Source of the DNA: Acidimicrobiia bacterium | GTDB lineage: Bacteria > Actinomycetota > Acidimicrobiia > IMCC26256 > PALSA-555 | Assembly: GCA_017853455.1 (NCBI GenBank) | Contig: JAFMJM010000092.1 | Location: 1 to 8,780 of the forward strand | DNA length: 8,780 nt | Direction: 5' to 3' | Shown: positions 1 to 7,230 of the stretch, one piece after another | How the letters are laid out: each line of letters begins with the position of its first letter | How positions within the stretch are numbered: the first letter of the stretch is position 1 | Notes under the pieces: generated by a model | Seen by the model: the letters and a program-made list of their open reading frames with translations, nothing else | Database searches by the model: none | Told to the model about the DNA's origin: nothing | Translations under genes and position numbers: made by a program

Positions 1-2
1 AC

Positions 3-254
3 CCGAAGGTGAAGTCGATCTTCATCAACATCTTCGGCGGCATCACCAAGGGCGAGGAGGTCGCCAACGGCATCCTCACCGCCCTCGAGCGGGTGACCAT
101 CGAGGCGCCGATCGTGATCCGCCTCGACGGCACCAACGCCGATCAGGGTCGCGAGATCCTGACCCCGCACCTCTCCGACCGGCTGCAGATGCAGCCGACC
201 ATGCTCGAAGCCGCCCGCACGGCGGTCGCACTCGCAGGAGGCCCCGCCAAGTGA
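3..254 (+). CDS. sucC: Succinyl-CoA synthetase beta subunit, C-terminal end (5' truncated by window edge)
   Basis: Only the last 83 codons are present; the frame is open from base 3 to the TGA at 252-254. The beta subunit of succinyl-CoA synthetase (ADP- or GDP-forming) works with SucD in the TCA cycle: succinyl-CoA + NDP + Pi gives succinate + CoA + NTP. The visible part is the C-terminal flavodoxin-like ligase domain, recognised by IFINIFGGITKGEEVANGIL (compare the usual FNIFGGITRCDxVANGI) and by VIRLDGTNADQGREIL, a family hallmark near the C-terminus. The ATP-grasp domain that selects ATP or GTP lies outside the window, so nucleotide preference cannot be read. The stop overlaps the GTG start of sucD by four bases (GTGA), which implies translational coupling for equal subunit amounts. 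Identity is near certain from the motifs and from sucD following. Confidence 0.96.
   Translation, partial: PKVKSIFINIFGGITKGEEVANGILTALERVTIEAPIVIRLDGTNADQGREILTPHLSDRLQMQPTMLEAARTAVALAGGPAK
236..241 (+). promoter_or_regulatory. Shine-Dalgarno AGGAGG of sucD
   Basis: A perfect AGGAGG lies inside the end of sucC, nine bases before the GTG at 251. It decides the sucD start in favour of this GTG. The rest of the window has weaker sites such as GGGAG or GGAG, or none. Confidence 0.85.
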
Positions 255-1135
255 GCATCTTCGTCGACGAGAACACCAAGGTCGTCTACCAGGGCCTCAC
301 GGGCTCGCAGGGCAAGTACTACGGCCTCCTCAACCGTGCCTACGGCACCAACGTCGTGGCCGGCACCAACCCGAAGAAGGCCGGCGAGGACATCGAGGGC
401 ATCCCGATCTTCGCGACCGTGGGTGACGCGGTGAAGGCCACGGGCGCCAACGCCTCGTGCATCTTCATCCCGGCCGCCGGGGTGAAGGACGCCGTGCTCG
501 ACGCCGCCGAGGGTGGGGTGGAGTTCATCGTGGTCATCACCGAGGGCGTCCCCGCCCACGACGAGGCCTGGTTCTTCTCCAAGCTCAAGCGGGACTTCCC
601 GAACGTCCAGCTGCTCGGCCCGAACTGCCCGGGGATCATCAGCCCCGGCAAGTGCAACATCGGCATCACGGCCGGGCACATCGCCAAGCCGGGCGGCCCG
701 GTGGGCATCGTGAGCCGGTCGGGCACCCTCACCTACCAGGCGCTCTACGAGCTCCAGCAGAAGGACATCGGCGTCACCACCTGCGTGGGCATCGGCGGTG
801 ACCCGGTCCCGGGCACCAGCTTCATCGACTGCCTCGAGCGGTTCCAGGCCGACCCCGACACCAAGGCGATCATGATGTTCGGTGAGATCGGCGGCTCGGC
901 CGAGGAGGAGGCCGCCGAGTACATCACGAAGCACGTCACCAAGCCGGTGGTGAGCTACATCGCCGGGGTGACCGCCCCTCCGGGCAAGAAGATGGGCCAC
1001 GCCGGCGCCATCATCTCGGGCGGCAAGGGCACGGCCGATGCCAAGATGGAGGCGCTGCGCGCCGCCGGCGTCAAGGTCGGGCTCAACCCCACCGAGGCGG
1101 GCAACCTGATGGCCGAGGTCGTCGCCGGCCTCTAG
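251..1135 (+). CDS. sucD: Succinyl-CoA synthetase alpha subunit
   Basis: The 294-residue alpha subunit carries the CoA site and the histidine that is phosphorylated during conversion of succinyl-CoA to succinate with NTP formation (TCA cycle, cytoplasm). Length matches the family (about 290). An N-terminal Rossmann-type CoA-binding domain shows LTGSQG (16-21) and YGTNVVAGTNPKK (31-43). The ligase domain shows LLGPNCPGIISPGKCNIG, VGIVSRSGTLTYQ and CVGIGGDPVPGTSFIDCL. The phosphohistidine is His250 in KKMGHAGAIISGG, equivalent to His246 of the E. coli enzyme. The GTG start is supported by the AGGAGG nine bases upstream and by the 4-bp overlap with sucC. It is the last gene of its operon, because a strong hairpin follows 21 bases after the TAG stop. 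Nothing in the protein looks unusual. Confidence 0.97.
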   Translation: MSIFVDENTKVVYQGLTGSQGKYYGLLNRAYGTNVVAGTNPKKAGEDIEGIPIFATVGDAVKATGANASCIFIPAAGVKDAVLDAAEGGVEFIVVITEGVPAHDEAWFFSKLKRDFPNVQLLGPNCPGIISPGKCNIGITAGHIAKPGGPVGIVSRSGTLTYQALYELQQKDIGVTTCVGIGGDPVPGTSFIDCLERFQADPDTKAIMMFGEIGGSAEEEAAEYITKHVTKPVVSYIAGVTAPPGKKMGHAGAIISGGKGTADAKMEALRAAGVKVGLNPTEAGNLMAEVVAGL

Positions 1136-1156
1136 CCGACCCGCCCCTGAACGTCC

Positions 1157-1185
1157 CCGGACCCCCGCTGCGTGCGGGGGTCCGG
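1157..1185 (+). terminator. Hairpin terminator of sucCD
   Basis: A perfect 12-bp stem (1157-1168, CCGGACCCCCGC, pairing with 1174-1185) encloses a 5-base loop TGCGT. It begins 21 bases after the sucD stop. No T-run follows, so it is a U-less hairpin of the kind common in high-GC actinobacteria rather than a classical intrinsic terminator. It separates sucCD from the purN promoter about 40 bases downstream. Confidence 0.75.
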
Positions 1186-1226
1186 CGCGTCCGGGCCCCG
1201 AGGCCGGACGGGCGGGGCCGCTCGGG

Positions 1227-1238
1227 TAGGTTCCGGAC
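1227..1238 (+). promoter_or_regulatory. Probable leaderless promoter -10 (TAGGTT) of purN
   Basis: TAGGTT (1227-1232) fits the actinobacterial -10 pattern TAnnnT and ends exactly six bases before the GTG start codon at 1239, so transcription would begin on the start codon. No Shine-Dalgarno sequence precedes purN, as expected for a leaderless message. No good -35 hexamer is visible. The same arrangement occurs before mdh. The placement after the sucD terminator supports a new transcription unit here. Confidence 0.55.
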
Positions 1239-1810
1239 GTGGCGGAGCGGCGACGACTGGCGGTGCTGGCATCGGGCAGCGGGACGATCCTGCAGGCCCT
1301 GCTCGACGCCGACCTGCCCATCACGGTGGTGGTCGCCGACCGACCCTGCACGGCGCTGGAGCGGGCCGAGCACGCCGGCATCCCGGCCGAGCTGGTCGAG
1401 CGCTCGAGCTACGGCGCCGGATTCGACCGCACCGCCTACACCCACGACGTGGTCGCCGCGCTGGCCCGCCACGACATCGATCTGATCGCGATGGCCGGGT
1501 TCGGCACCATCCTCGACCAGCCGGTCCACGACGCCTTCCCGGGTGCGGTGGTCAACACCCATCCGTCGCTGCTGCCGGCGTTCAAGGGCTGGCACGCGGT
1601 CGAGGAGGCGCTGGCCTACGGGGTGAAGGTGACCGGATGTACGGTGCACCTCGCCACGCTCGCGGTGGACGAGGGCCCGATCCTGGCCCAGGAGGCGGTC
1701 CCGGTGCTTCCCGGTGACACCGTCGAGTCGTTGCACGAACGCATCAAGGACGTCGAGCGGCGCATGTACCCCCGGGTGCTGCGGGCGCTCGTCGACGGAG
1801 AGGACCTCGG

Positions 1811-1814
<4 letters not shown>
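1239..1814 (+). CDS. purN: Phosphoribosylglycinamide formyltransferase (GAR transformylase)
   Basis: PurN transfers the formyl group of 10-formyl-tetrahydrofolate to GAR, the third step of de novo IMP synthesis. The 191-residue length matches the folate-dependent family (about 190-215), not the larger ATP/formate enzyme PurT. The N-terminal nucleotide-binding loop is LASGSGTILQALL (compare SGNGSNLQA in E. coli). The catalytic triad sits at the E. coli positions: Asn106 and His108 in VVNTHPSLLP, and Asp144 in LAVDEGPILAQ. GCTVHLA, the strand before the aspartate, is also typical. The GTG start is chosen because the protein then begins just before the first beta strand (RRRLAVLASG) and because a -10 box lies six bases upstream. 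Its TGA overlaps the ATG of purH by four bases, so the two folate-using purine enzymes are translationally coupled. The loop's SGSGT in place of GNGSN is a mild variant. Confidence 0.95.
1797..1803 (+). promoter_or_regulatory. Shine-Dalgarno GGAGAGG of purH
   Basis: GGAGAGG lies inside the end of purN, seven bases before the ATG at 1811. It supports that ATG and the 4-bp ATGA overlap with the purN stop. Confidence 0.7.
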
Positions 1815-3312
<1,498 letters not shown>

Positions 3313-3319
<7 letters not shown>

Positions 3320-3344
3320 CCCACTGACCCACTGACCCACTGAG
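3313..3344 (+). repeat. Tandem octamer array, four CCACTGAC units over the purH stop codon
   Basis: Three exact copies of CCACTGAC (3313-3320, 3321-3328, 3329-3336) and a fourth copy with a last-base change (CCACTGAG, 3337-3344) lie head to tail. A diverged remnant, CCACTGATC, occurs at 3355-3363. The first unit contains the purH stop TGA (3317-3319). Because the unit is 8 bp, the TGA triplets at 3317, 3325, 3333 and 3341 put a stop in every plus-strand frame. The array looks like replication-slippage product; a function is not shown. Confidence 0.9.
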
Positions 3345-3378
3345 CACGACGATTTCCACTGATCGACCGGATCCGAGC

Positions 3379-3383
3379 GGGAG
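3379..3383 (+). promoter_or_regulatory. Shine-Dalgarno GGGAG of folD
   Basis: GGGAG ends six bases before the ATG at 3390, an ideal distance. I see no clear -10 in the 70-bp purH-folD gap, so folD is probably read from the purN promoter. Confidence 0.6.
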
Positions 3384-3389
3384 CACACG

Positions 3390-4256
3390 ATGAGTCAGGC
3401 CGTGATGATGCCGGGAGCGCCGGTGGCCGAGGCGGTGTTCGCCGACCTCGCCCCGCGCGTGGCGGCTCTGGTCGAGCGGGGCCACCAGCCGGGCCTCGGC
3501 ACGATCCTCGTCGGCGGTGACGACGCCAGCGCCCGCTACGTGGGCATGAAGATGGCCAAGGCGCAGGAGCTCGGCTGGACGTCGCCCCACATCCACCTGC
3601 CCGACGACGCCACCCAGGCCCAGGTCATCGACGCCGTCCGGCGCATGAACGACGACCCGACCGTCGACGCCCTGCTCGTGCAGCACCCGGCGCCGCCCCA
3701 CATCGACTACGACGCGGTGCTCCTCGAGGTCGATCCCGACAAGGACGTCGACGGCATGCACCCGCTCAACATGGGGCGGCTGGCGCTCGGCATGCCCGGG
3801 CCGGTCCCGTGCACCCCGGCCGGCATCGAGGCGCTCCTCGCGCACTACGAGATCCCGGTGGCGGGGCGCAACGTCGTGATCATGGGTCGGGGCATCACCC
3901 TCGGACGGCCGCTGGCCCTGCTCCTGTCGGCGAAGCGCCCGACCGCCAACGCCGCGGTGACGGTGGTGCACACCGGCGTCCCCGACTGGCCCGAGTACAC
4001 CCGGGGCGCCGACATCGTCGTGGCCGCGGCGGGCGTGCCCGGCATCCTCCAACCCGAGCACCTCACGCCCGGCGTGGTGGTGGTCGGCGGGGGCGTGCGC
4101 TACGAGGGCCGCAAGCTCCTCCCCGACGTCGACGAGCGCTGCGAGGAGGTGGCGGGGTGGATCACCCCGCGGGTCGGTGGGGTGGGTCCCACGACCATCG
4201 CCATGCTGTTCCGCAACGCGGTCGAGTGCGCCGAACGCCGGGCGGGCGTGGCGTGA
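3390..4256 (+). CDS. folD: Methylenetetrahydrofolate dehydrogenase / methenyltetrahydrofolate cyclohydrolase
   Basis: FolD oxidises 5,10-methylene-tetrahydrofolate to methenyl-tetrahydrofolate and hydrolyses this to 10-formyl-tetrahydrofolate, the formyl donor for PurN and PurH upstream. The 288 residues match the family. Catalytic residues fall at E. coli FolD positions: Lys54 in YVGMK, Gln98 in VQHPAPPHI and Asp121 in KDVDGMHPLN. The cofactor-binding loop is MGRGITLGRP (165-174), then VTVVHTG and ADIVVAAAGVPG. Two normally strict signatures differ: QLPLP reads QHPAP, and the C-terminal PGGVGPMT reads VGGVGPTT (262-269). The catalytic residues are intact, so both activities are likely kept, but this is inference. 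The ATG has GGGAG six bases upstream. The stop overlaps the next gene's GTG (GTGA), tying a membrane zinc-ribbon protein to this operon. Confidence 0.94.
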   Translation: MSQAVMMPGAPVAEAVFADLAPRVAALVERGHQPGLGTILVGGDDASARYVGMKMAKAQELGWTSPHIHLPDDATQAQVIDAVRRMNDDPTVDALLVQHPAPPHIDYDAVLLEVDPDKDVDGMHPLNMGRLALGMPGPVPCTPAGIEALLAHYEIPVAGRNVVIMGRGITLGRPLALLLSAKRPTANAAVTVVHTGVPDWPEYTRGADIVVAAAGVPGILQPEHLTPGVVVVGGGVRYEGRKLLPDVDERCEEVAGWITPRVGGVGPTTIAMLFRNAVECAERRAGVA

Positions 4257-4474
4257 GCGCCCTCCCCGAGCCCCGGAGCGCCGTCACCCCGGGCGCCTGT
4301 CCGATCTGCGGGACGGCCGTCGGGGCCGACGAGACGCGCTGTCCGGAGTGCAACTGTGACCTGGCGGGCACCGCCGGACGGCCGATGTACTCGAAAGTCG
4401 CGCTGATCTGGACGATTCTGGCCTTCGTCGTGGTTTACGCCGTCGTGGTCGTGGTGGTGGTCTCCTCCAACTGA
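4253..4474 (+). CDS. Small zinc-ribbon protein with one C-terminal membrane helix
   Basis: A 73-residue protein of unknown function. Residues 17-33 form a compact zinc ribbon, CPICG then CPEC, with Cys17, Cys20, Cys30 and Cys33 spaced CX2C-X9-CX2C. A further Cys35 follows. Residues 49-70 form one hydrophobic helix (VALIWTILAFVVVYAVVVVV and two more valines), and the chain ends in SSN. No signal peptide is present, so a tail-anchored topology with the ribbon in the cytoplasm is most likely. The start is the GTG in the GTGA overlap with the folD stop; no ATG gives the complete ribbon. The J-domain gene follows after eight bases, so folD, this gene and the next are probably co-expressed. The paired cysteines and continuous hydrophobic segment make it a real gene; its partner is unknown. 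Confidence 0.8.
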   Translation: MSALPEPRSAVTPGACPICGTAVGADETRCPECNCDLAGTAGRPMYSKVALIWTILAFVVVYAVVVVVVVSSN

Positions 4475-4482
4475 CGTCGAGC

Positions 4483-5244
4483 ATGGTCCTGGCCGAGCTC
4501 CTCGTGCGTCACACGCGCCGGCACATGCCGGTGCGGCGCGTCGCGGTCGGGACCGCCCATCTGCCCACCGGCGGCCCCGGCTACGGGCCGATGCTGCTCC
4601 AGGCCGTGGTCGCCGAGTGCCTCCCCGAGCTCGACCCCGATCAGGCCGACTGGCTGCCCCGGCTGGTCGCCGACGCCCGTGACGGCCTGGCGGTGCCCCG
4701 CCTGGCGCTGCGGTACCGGCTCCAGACCGATCTCCATGGCCTCGACGGCTCCCGGCACCGGATCGTCCGGGAGGGTGACCGGACCGTGCTCGAGCTCGAC
4801 CGCCACGCTCCGTCGGACCCCCAGGTGATCGGCGCCGTGATGGCCGCGGCGGCCCTCCCGGCCGCCCCCCGGGCGGTGGCCCTGCGGGCCGTGGCCGCGG
4901 CCGTCGCCCGGCCGGTGCTCCCGCCGGGCCTGGTCGTCCGTCGGCTGCTGCTCGGGGTCCCCGGGGCGCTGCCGCCCCCGGCGGCGGTGGGTGGCGGGAC
5001 CGCCGACCTCTGGGTCGGGATCGACGCCGAGCAACGCTGGGCGATGGAGGTCTTCGGGCTCGGGGCGACCGCCGAGATCGACCGGACCGACGTCCAGGCC
5101 CGGTTCCGGCGCCTGGTGCGCCAGGCCCACCCCGACCACGGGGGTGCCCGTCAGGGGGCCGCCGAGCGGCTGGCCGAGCTCGCCGAGGCCCGGACCCTGC
5201 TCCTGGCGGTGATCGCTTCGTCGCCGGGGCGGGTCGCGGGATAG
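4483..5244 (+). CDS. J-domain (DnaJ-like) protein with C-terminal J domain
   Basis: A 253-residue cytoplasmic protein. The last 65 or so residues form a J domain: WAMEVFGLG (start of helix I), then FRRLVRQAHPDHGG with the HPD motif at His216-Pro217-Asp218, then RLAELAEARTLLL as the last helix. The HPD loop stimulates ATP hydrolysis by Hsp70 (DnaK), so this is probably a co-chaperone with its own client. There is no Gly/Phe region and no DnaJ zinc finger, and the J domain is at the C-terminus rather than the N-terminus as in DnaJ, so it is not dnaJ. Residues 1-180 match no family I can name; they include a polar part (about 85-110) and an Ala/Leu/Pro-rich part (about 115-175). The ATG at 4483 is the first start after the previous stop, with only a weak ribosome site. 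Its TAG stop is also the first half of the mdh -10 box. Confidence 0.85.
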   Translation: MVLAELLVRHTRRHMPVRRVAVGTAHLPTGGPGYGPMLLQAVVAECLPELDPDQADWLPRLVADARDGLAVPRLALRYRLQTDLHGLDGSRHRIVREGDRTVLELDRHAPSDPQVIGAVMAAAALPAAPRAVALRAVAAAVARPVLPPGLVVRRLLLGVPGALPPPAAVGGGTADLWVGIDAEQRWAMEVFGLGATAEIDRTDVQARFRRLVRQAHPDHGGARQGAAERLAELAEARTLLLAVIASSPGRVAG

Positions 5245-5253
5245 CGTCCCGGC
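5242..5253 (+). promoter_or_regulatory. Probable leaderless promoter -10 (TAGCGT) of mdh
   Basis: TAGCGT (5242-5247) fits TAnnnT and is exactly six bases from the mdh ATG at 5254, the same geometry as at purN. The two regions agree at 12 of 17 bases across the -10, spacer and start. No Shine-Dalgarno precedes mdh. The TAG of the -10 is the stop codon of the J-domain gene. No clear -35 is visible. Confidence 0.55.
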
Positions 5254-6249
5254 ATGGCTTCGAAGGCACCCGTCCACGTCACCGTCACCGGCGCCGCCGG
5301 TCAGATCGGCTACGCGCTGCTGTTCCGCATCGCGAGCGGCCAGCTCCTCGGCCCCGACCAGCCGGTCGTCCTGCGGCTCCTCGAGATCGAGCCCGCCCTG
5401 CCGTCGCTCGACGGCGTCTGCATGGAGCTCGACGACTGCGCGTTCCCGCTGCTGGCCGGCATCGAGCCGACCTCCGACCTGAAGACCGCCTTCGACGGCA
5501 CCTCGTGGGCGCTGCTGGTCGGGTCGATCCCCCGCAAGGCGGGCATGGAGCGCGGCGACCTGCTCAGCGTCAACGGCGGCATCTTCGGTCCGCAGGGCCA
5601 GGCGATCAACGCCCACGCCGCGTCCGACGTGCGCGTGCTGGTGGTCGGCAACCCGTGCAACACCAACTGCCTCATCGCCCGCGAGAACGCTCCCGACGTG
5701 CCGGCCGACCGCTGGTTCGCGATGACCCGCCTCGATGAGAACCGGGCGCTCACGCAGCTGGCCCAGAAGTCGGGCGCGGCCGTGTCGGAGGTGACCAACC
5801 TCGCCATCTGGGGCAACCACTCGGCCACCCAGTTCCCCGACTTCGCCCACGCCCGCATCGGCGGCAAGGCGGCCACCGACGTCATCACCGACACCGCGTG
5901 GCTCCAGGGCGCGTTCCTCGAGACCGTCCAGAAGCGTGGCGCGGCCGTGATCGAGGCGCGCGGCGCCTCGTCGGCGGCGTCGGCGGCCAACGCGGCGATC
6001 GACTCGGTCAACTCCGTGTGGCGGCCGACCGAGGGTGACAACTGGCACTCGCTGGCCGTGGTCAGTCGGGGCGAGTACGGCACCCCCGAGGGCCTGCAGT
6101 TCGGGTTCCCGGTCCGCAGCGACGGCTCGTCGTGGTCGGTCGTCGAGGGCATCGAGCACGACGCCTTCGCCCAGGACCGCATCCGCATCACGACCGAGGA
6201 GCTCGTCGCCGAGCGCGACGAGGTCCGCAGCCTCGGCCTGATCAAGTAG
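5254..6249 (+). CDS. mdh: Malate dehydrogenase
   Basis: The enzyme interconverts malate and oxaloacetate with NAD in the TCA cycle. At 331 residues it fits the Thermus/cytosolic-type MDH group rather than the 310-residue E. coli type. The NAD-binding glycines are in GAAGQIGY (13-20). Glu44 in LLEIEP, at the end of the second strand, is the acidic residue that favours NAD over NADP. CMELDDCAFPLL is typical of this group. Substrate-binding arginines are Arg94 and Arg100 in PRKAGMERGDLL and Arg159 in MTRLDENRA. The catalytic pair is Asp161 and His189 (WGNHSATQFPDF). The usual NPANTN motif reads NPCNTNC (133-139), adding two cysteines by the cofactor site. The ATG is supported by the leaderless promoter geometry. 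It faces the minus-strand hydrolase across a 34-bp gap. Confidence 0.96.
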   Translation: MASKAPVHVTVTGAAGQIGYALLFRIASGQLLGPDQPVVLRLLEIEPALPSLDGVCMELDDCAFPLLAGIEPTSDLKTAFDGTSWALLVGSIPRKAGMERGDLLSVNGGIFGPQGQAINAHAASDVRVLVVGNPCNTNCLIARENAPDVPADRWFAMTRLDENRALTQLAQKSGAAVSEVTNLAIWGNHSATQFPDFAHARIGGKAATDVITDTAWLQGAFLETVQKRGAAVIEARGASSAASAANAAIDSVNSVWRPTEGDNWHSLAVVSRGEYGTPEGLQFGFPVRSDGSSWSVVEGIEHDAFAQDRIRITTEELVAERDEVRSLGLIK

Positions 6250-6254
6250 CCCGA

Positions 6255-6271
6255 CGCCCGTGGACCGGGCG
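6255..6271. terminator. Weak hairpin between convergent mdh and hydrolase genes
   Basis: A 6-bp GC stem (6255-6260 CGCCCG with 6266-6271 CGGGCG) and a 5-base loop lie six bases after the mdh stop. It could serve both converging genes, but it is short, lacks a T-run, and could arise by chance in DNA this GC-rich. Confidence 0.25.
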
Positions 6272-6283
6272 GGGCCGACGGGA

Positions 6284-7177
6284 TCAGTGGTCGTTCAGCC
6301 AGGCGTCGACGACGTCGACGAACGCGGTGGGTGCCTCGAGCTGCGGCGCGTGGCCGATGCCGTCGAGGTACTCGACGTCGAGGCGCGGGTGGCGCTCCTC
6401 GAGGGCCCGGGCGCTGCTGACGTCGATCAGGCGGTCGCGGTCACCGAACACCATCAGGCCCGGCACCTGCGGCAGCGCGGCGGCGAGATCGCGGTCGAGG
6501 TTGCGGGCCATGTACCAGAACAGCGAGCCCGCGGCGTCGGCGTAGGCGCGGGCGGCCTCCGGGTACTCCATCCGGTCGGAAGCGATCTTCACGAAGTGGT
6601 CGCGCACCTCGGGGGCCAGGGCCGCCGGGTCCTCGAGCACGAGCTGCAGGGTCTCGTCGACGAGCGCCTCGGGACCGAGCTGCACGGCACGGTTGGCCAC
6701 GATCCGGCCGCCCACCTGGGGGACGAGCATCGGGAAGATGAACAGGCCGTTGCGGGTCTGCGGGCTGCGCAGGCGTGCCGGGCGGATCGCCGGGTTGACG
6801 AGCACCATGGCGCGCACCAGGTCGGCCCGCCGTCCGGCCACCTTCACCGTGATCGCCCCGCCCATCGAGTTGCCCATCACGACCGACGGGCCGAAGCGCT
6901 CGAGGGCCGCGATGACGAGGCACGCGTTGCGCTCGACCGTGGTCTCGGTGCCGGTGCCCCGGGTGTAGCCGAACCCGGCGAGGTCGATGGCGGTCACCTC
7001 GGCGCCGCACCGATCGGCGAGCGCCTGGCCCACCGTCAGCCACGACGCCGTGTTGGCGCCGAGGCCGTGCACGAGCAGCACCGGGTCGGCGTCGGCGCGG
7101 GCGGCCGTCGGCTCCCAGCGGCGGGAGTGGACGGTCAGGCCGTCGAGGGTGATGTCGTCGAGCAGTCCGGTCGTCAT
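6284..7177 (-). CDS. Alpha/beta-fold hydrolase
   Basis: A 297-residue protein of the alpha/beta hydrolase superfamily (esterase, lipase or C-C hydrolase types); substrate unknown. HGLGANTASW (37-46) gives the oxyanion-hole strand and loop. The nucleophile elbow is GNSMGG with Ser104. Asp248 in FGDRDRLID is the likely acid and His276 in GIGHAPQLEAP the base, so the triad is complete and in normal order. The lid region lies at about 135-230. There is no signal peptide, so it is cytoplasmic. The open frame runs further upstream, but residues before this ATG are Pro/Arg-rich shadow sequence across the divergent gene, and this ATG has a -10 box eight bases upstream. It stands alone: convergent with mdh and divergent from the next gene. 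Confidence 0.9.
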   Translation of the reverse strand: MTTGLLDDITLDGLTVHSRRWEPTAARADADPVLLVHGLGANTASWLTVGQALADRCGAEVTAIDLAGFGYTRGTGTETTVERNACLVIAALERFGPSVVMGNSMGGAITVKVAGRRADLVRAMVLVNPAIRPARLRSPQTRNGLFIFPMLVPQVGGRIVANRAVQLGPEALVDETLQLVLEDPAALAPEVRDHFVKIASDRMEYPEAARAYADAAGSLFWYMARNLDRDLAAALPQVPGLMVFGDRDRLIDVSSARALEERHPRLDVEYLDGIGHAPQLEAPTAFVDVVDAWLNDH

Positions 7178-7185
7178 GACTGCAG

Positions 7186-7191
7186 AGGATA
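7186..7191 (-). promoter_or_regulatory. Probable -10 (TATCCT) of the hydrolase gene
   Basis: On the minus strand TATCCT matches TAnnnT and ends eight bases before the hydrolase ATG, so transcription would start within about two bases of the start codon. No Shine-Dalgarno is present. No -35 is evident in the GC-rich DNA upstream. Confidence 0.45.
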
Positions 7192-7200
7192 CGACCGCGC

Positions 7201-7226
7201 GGGCGGGGTCGCGGGCGGGGGCGGGG
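7201..7226 (+). other. Dense G-tract, possible G-quadruplex, in the divergent spacer
   Basis: Five runs of three to five G (7201-7203, 7205-7208, 7213-7215, 7217-7221, 7223-7226) are separated by loops of 1, 4, 1 and 1 bases. This satisfies the usual G3+N1-7 quadruplex rule on the plus strand. It ends four bases before the GTG of the downstream gene and lies just upstream of the minus-strand -10. High local GC makes chance occurrence possible. Confidence 0.5.
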
Positions 7227-7230
7227 CCCG

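Noticed and set aside
1136..1238. Purine riboswitch or other structured leader before purN
   Set aside because: The gap is 103 bp, filled by the sucD terminator and a -10 six bases from the start codon, leaving no room for a leader aptamer.
143..1381. 412-codon open frame on the minus strand across sucD
   Set aside because: It is antisense to a certain sucD and reads as Arg/Gly/Ala/Val-rich low-complexity protein, the normal shadow in DNA with G/C third positions.
4435..6159. 574-codon minus-strand open frame across the J-domain gene and mdh
   Set aside because: It spans two well-supported plus-strand genes and the intergenic promoter; composition is typical of a shadow frame.
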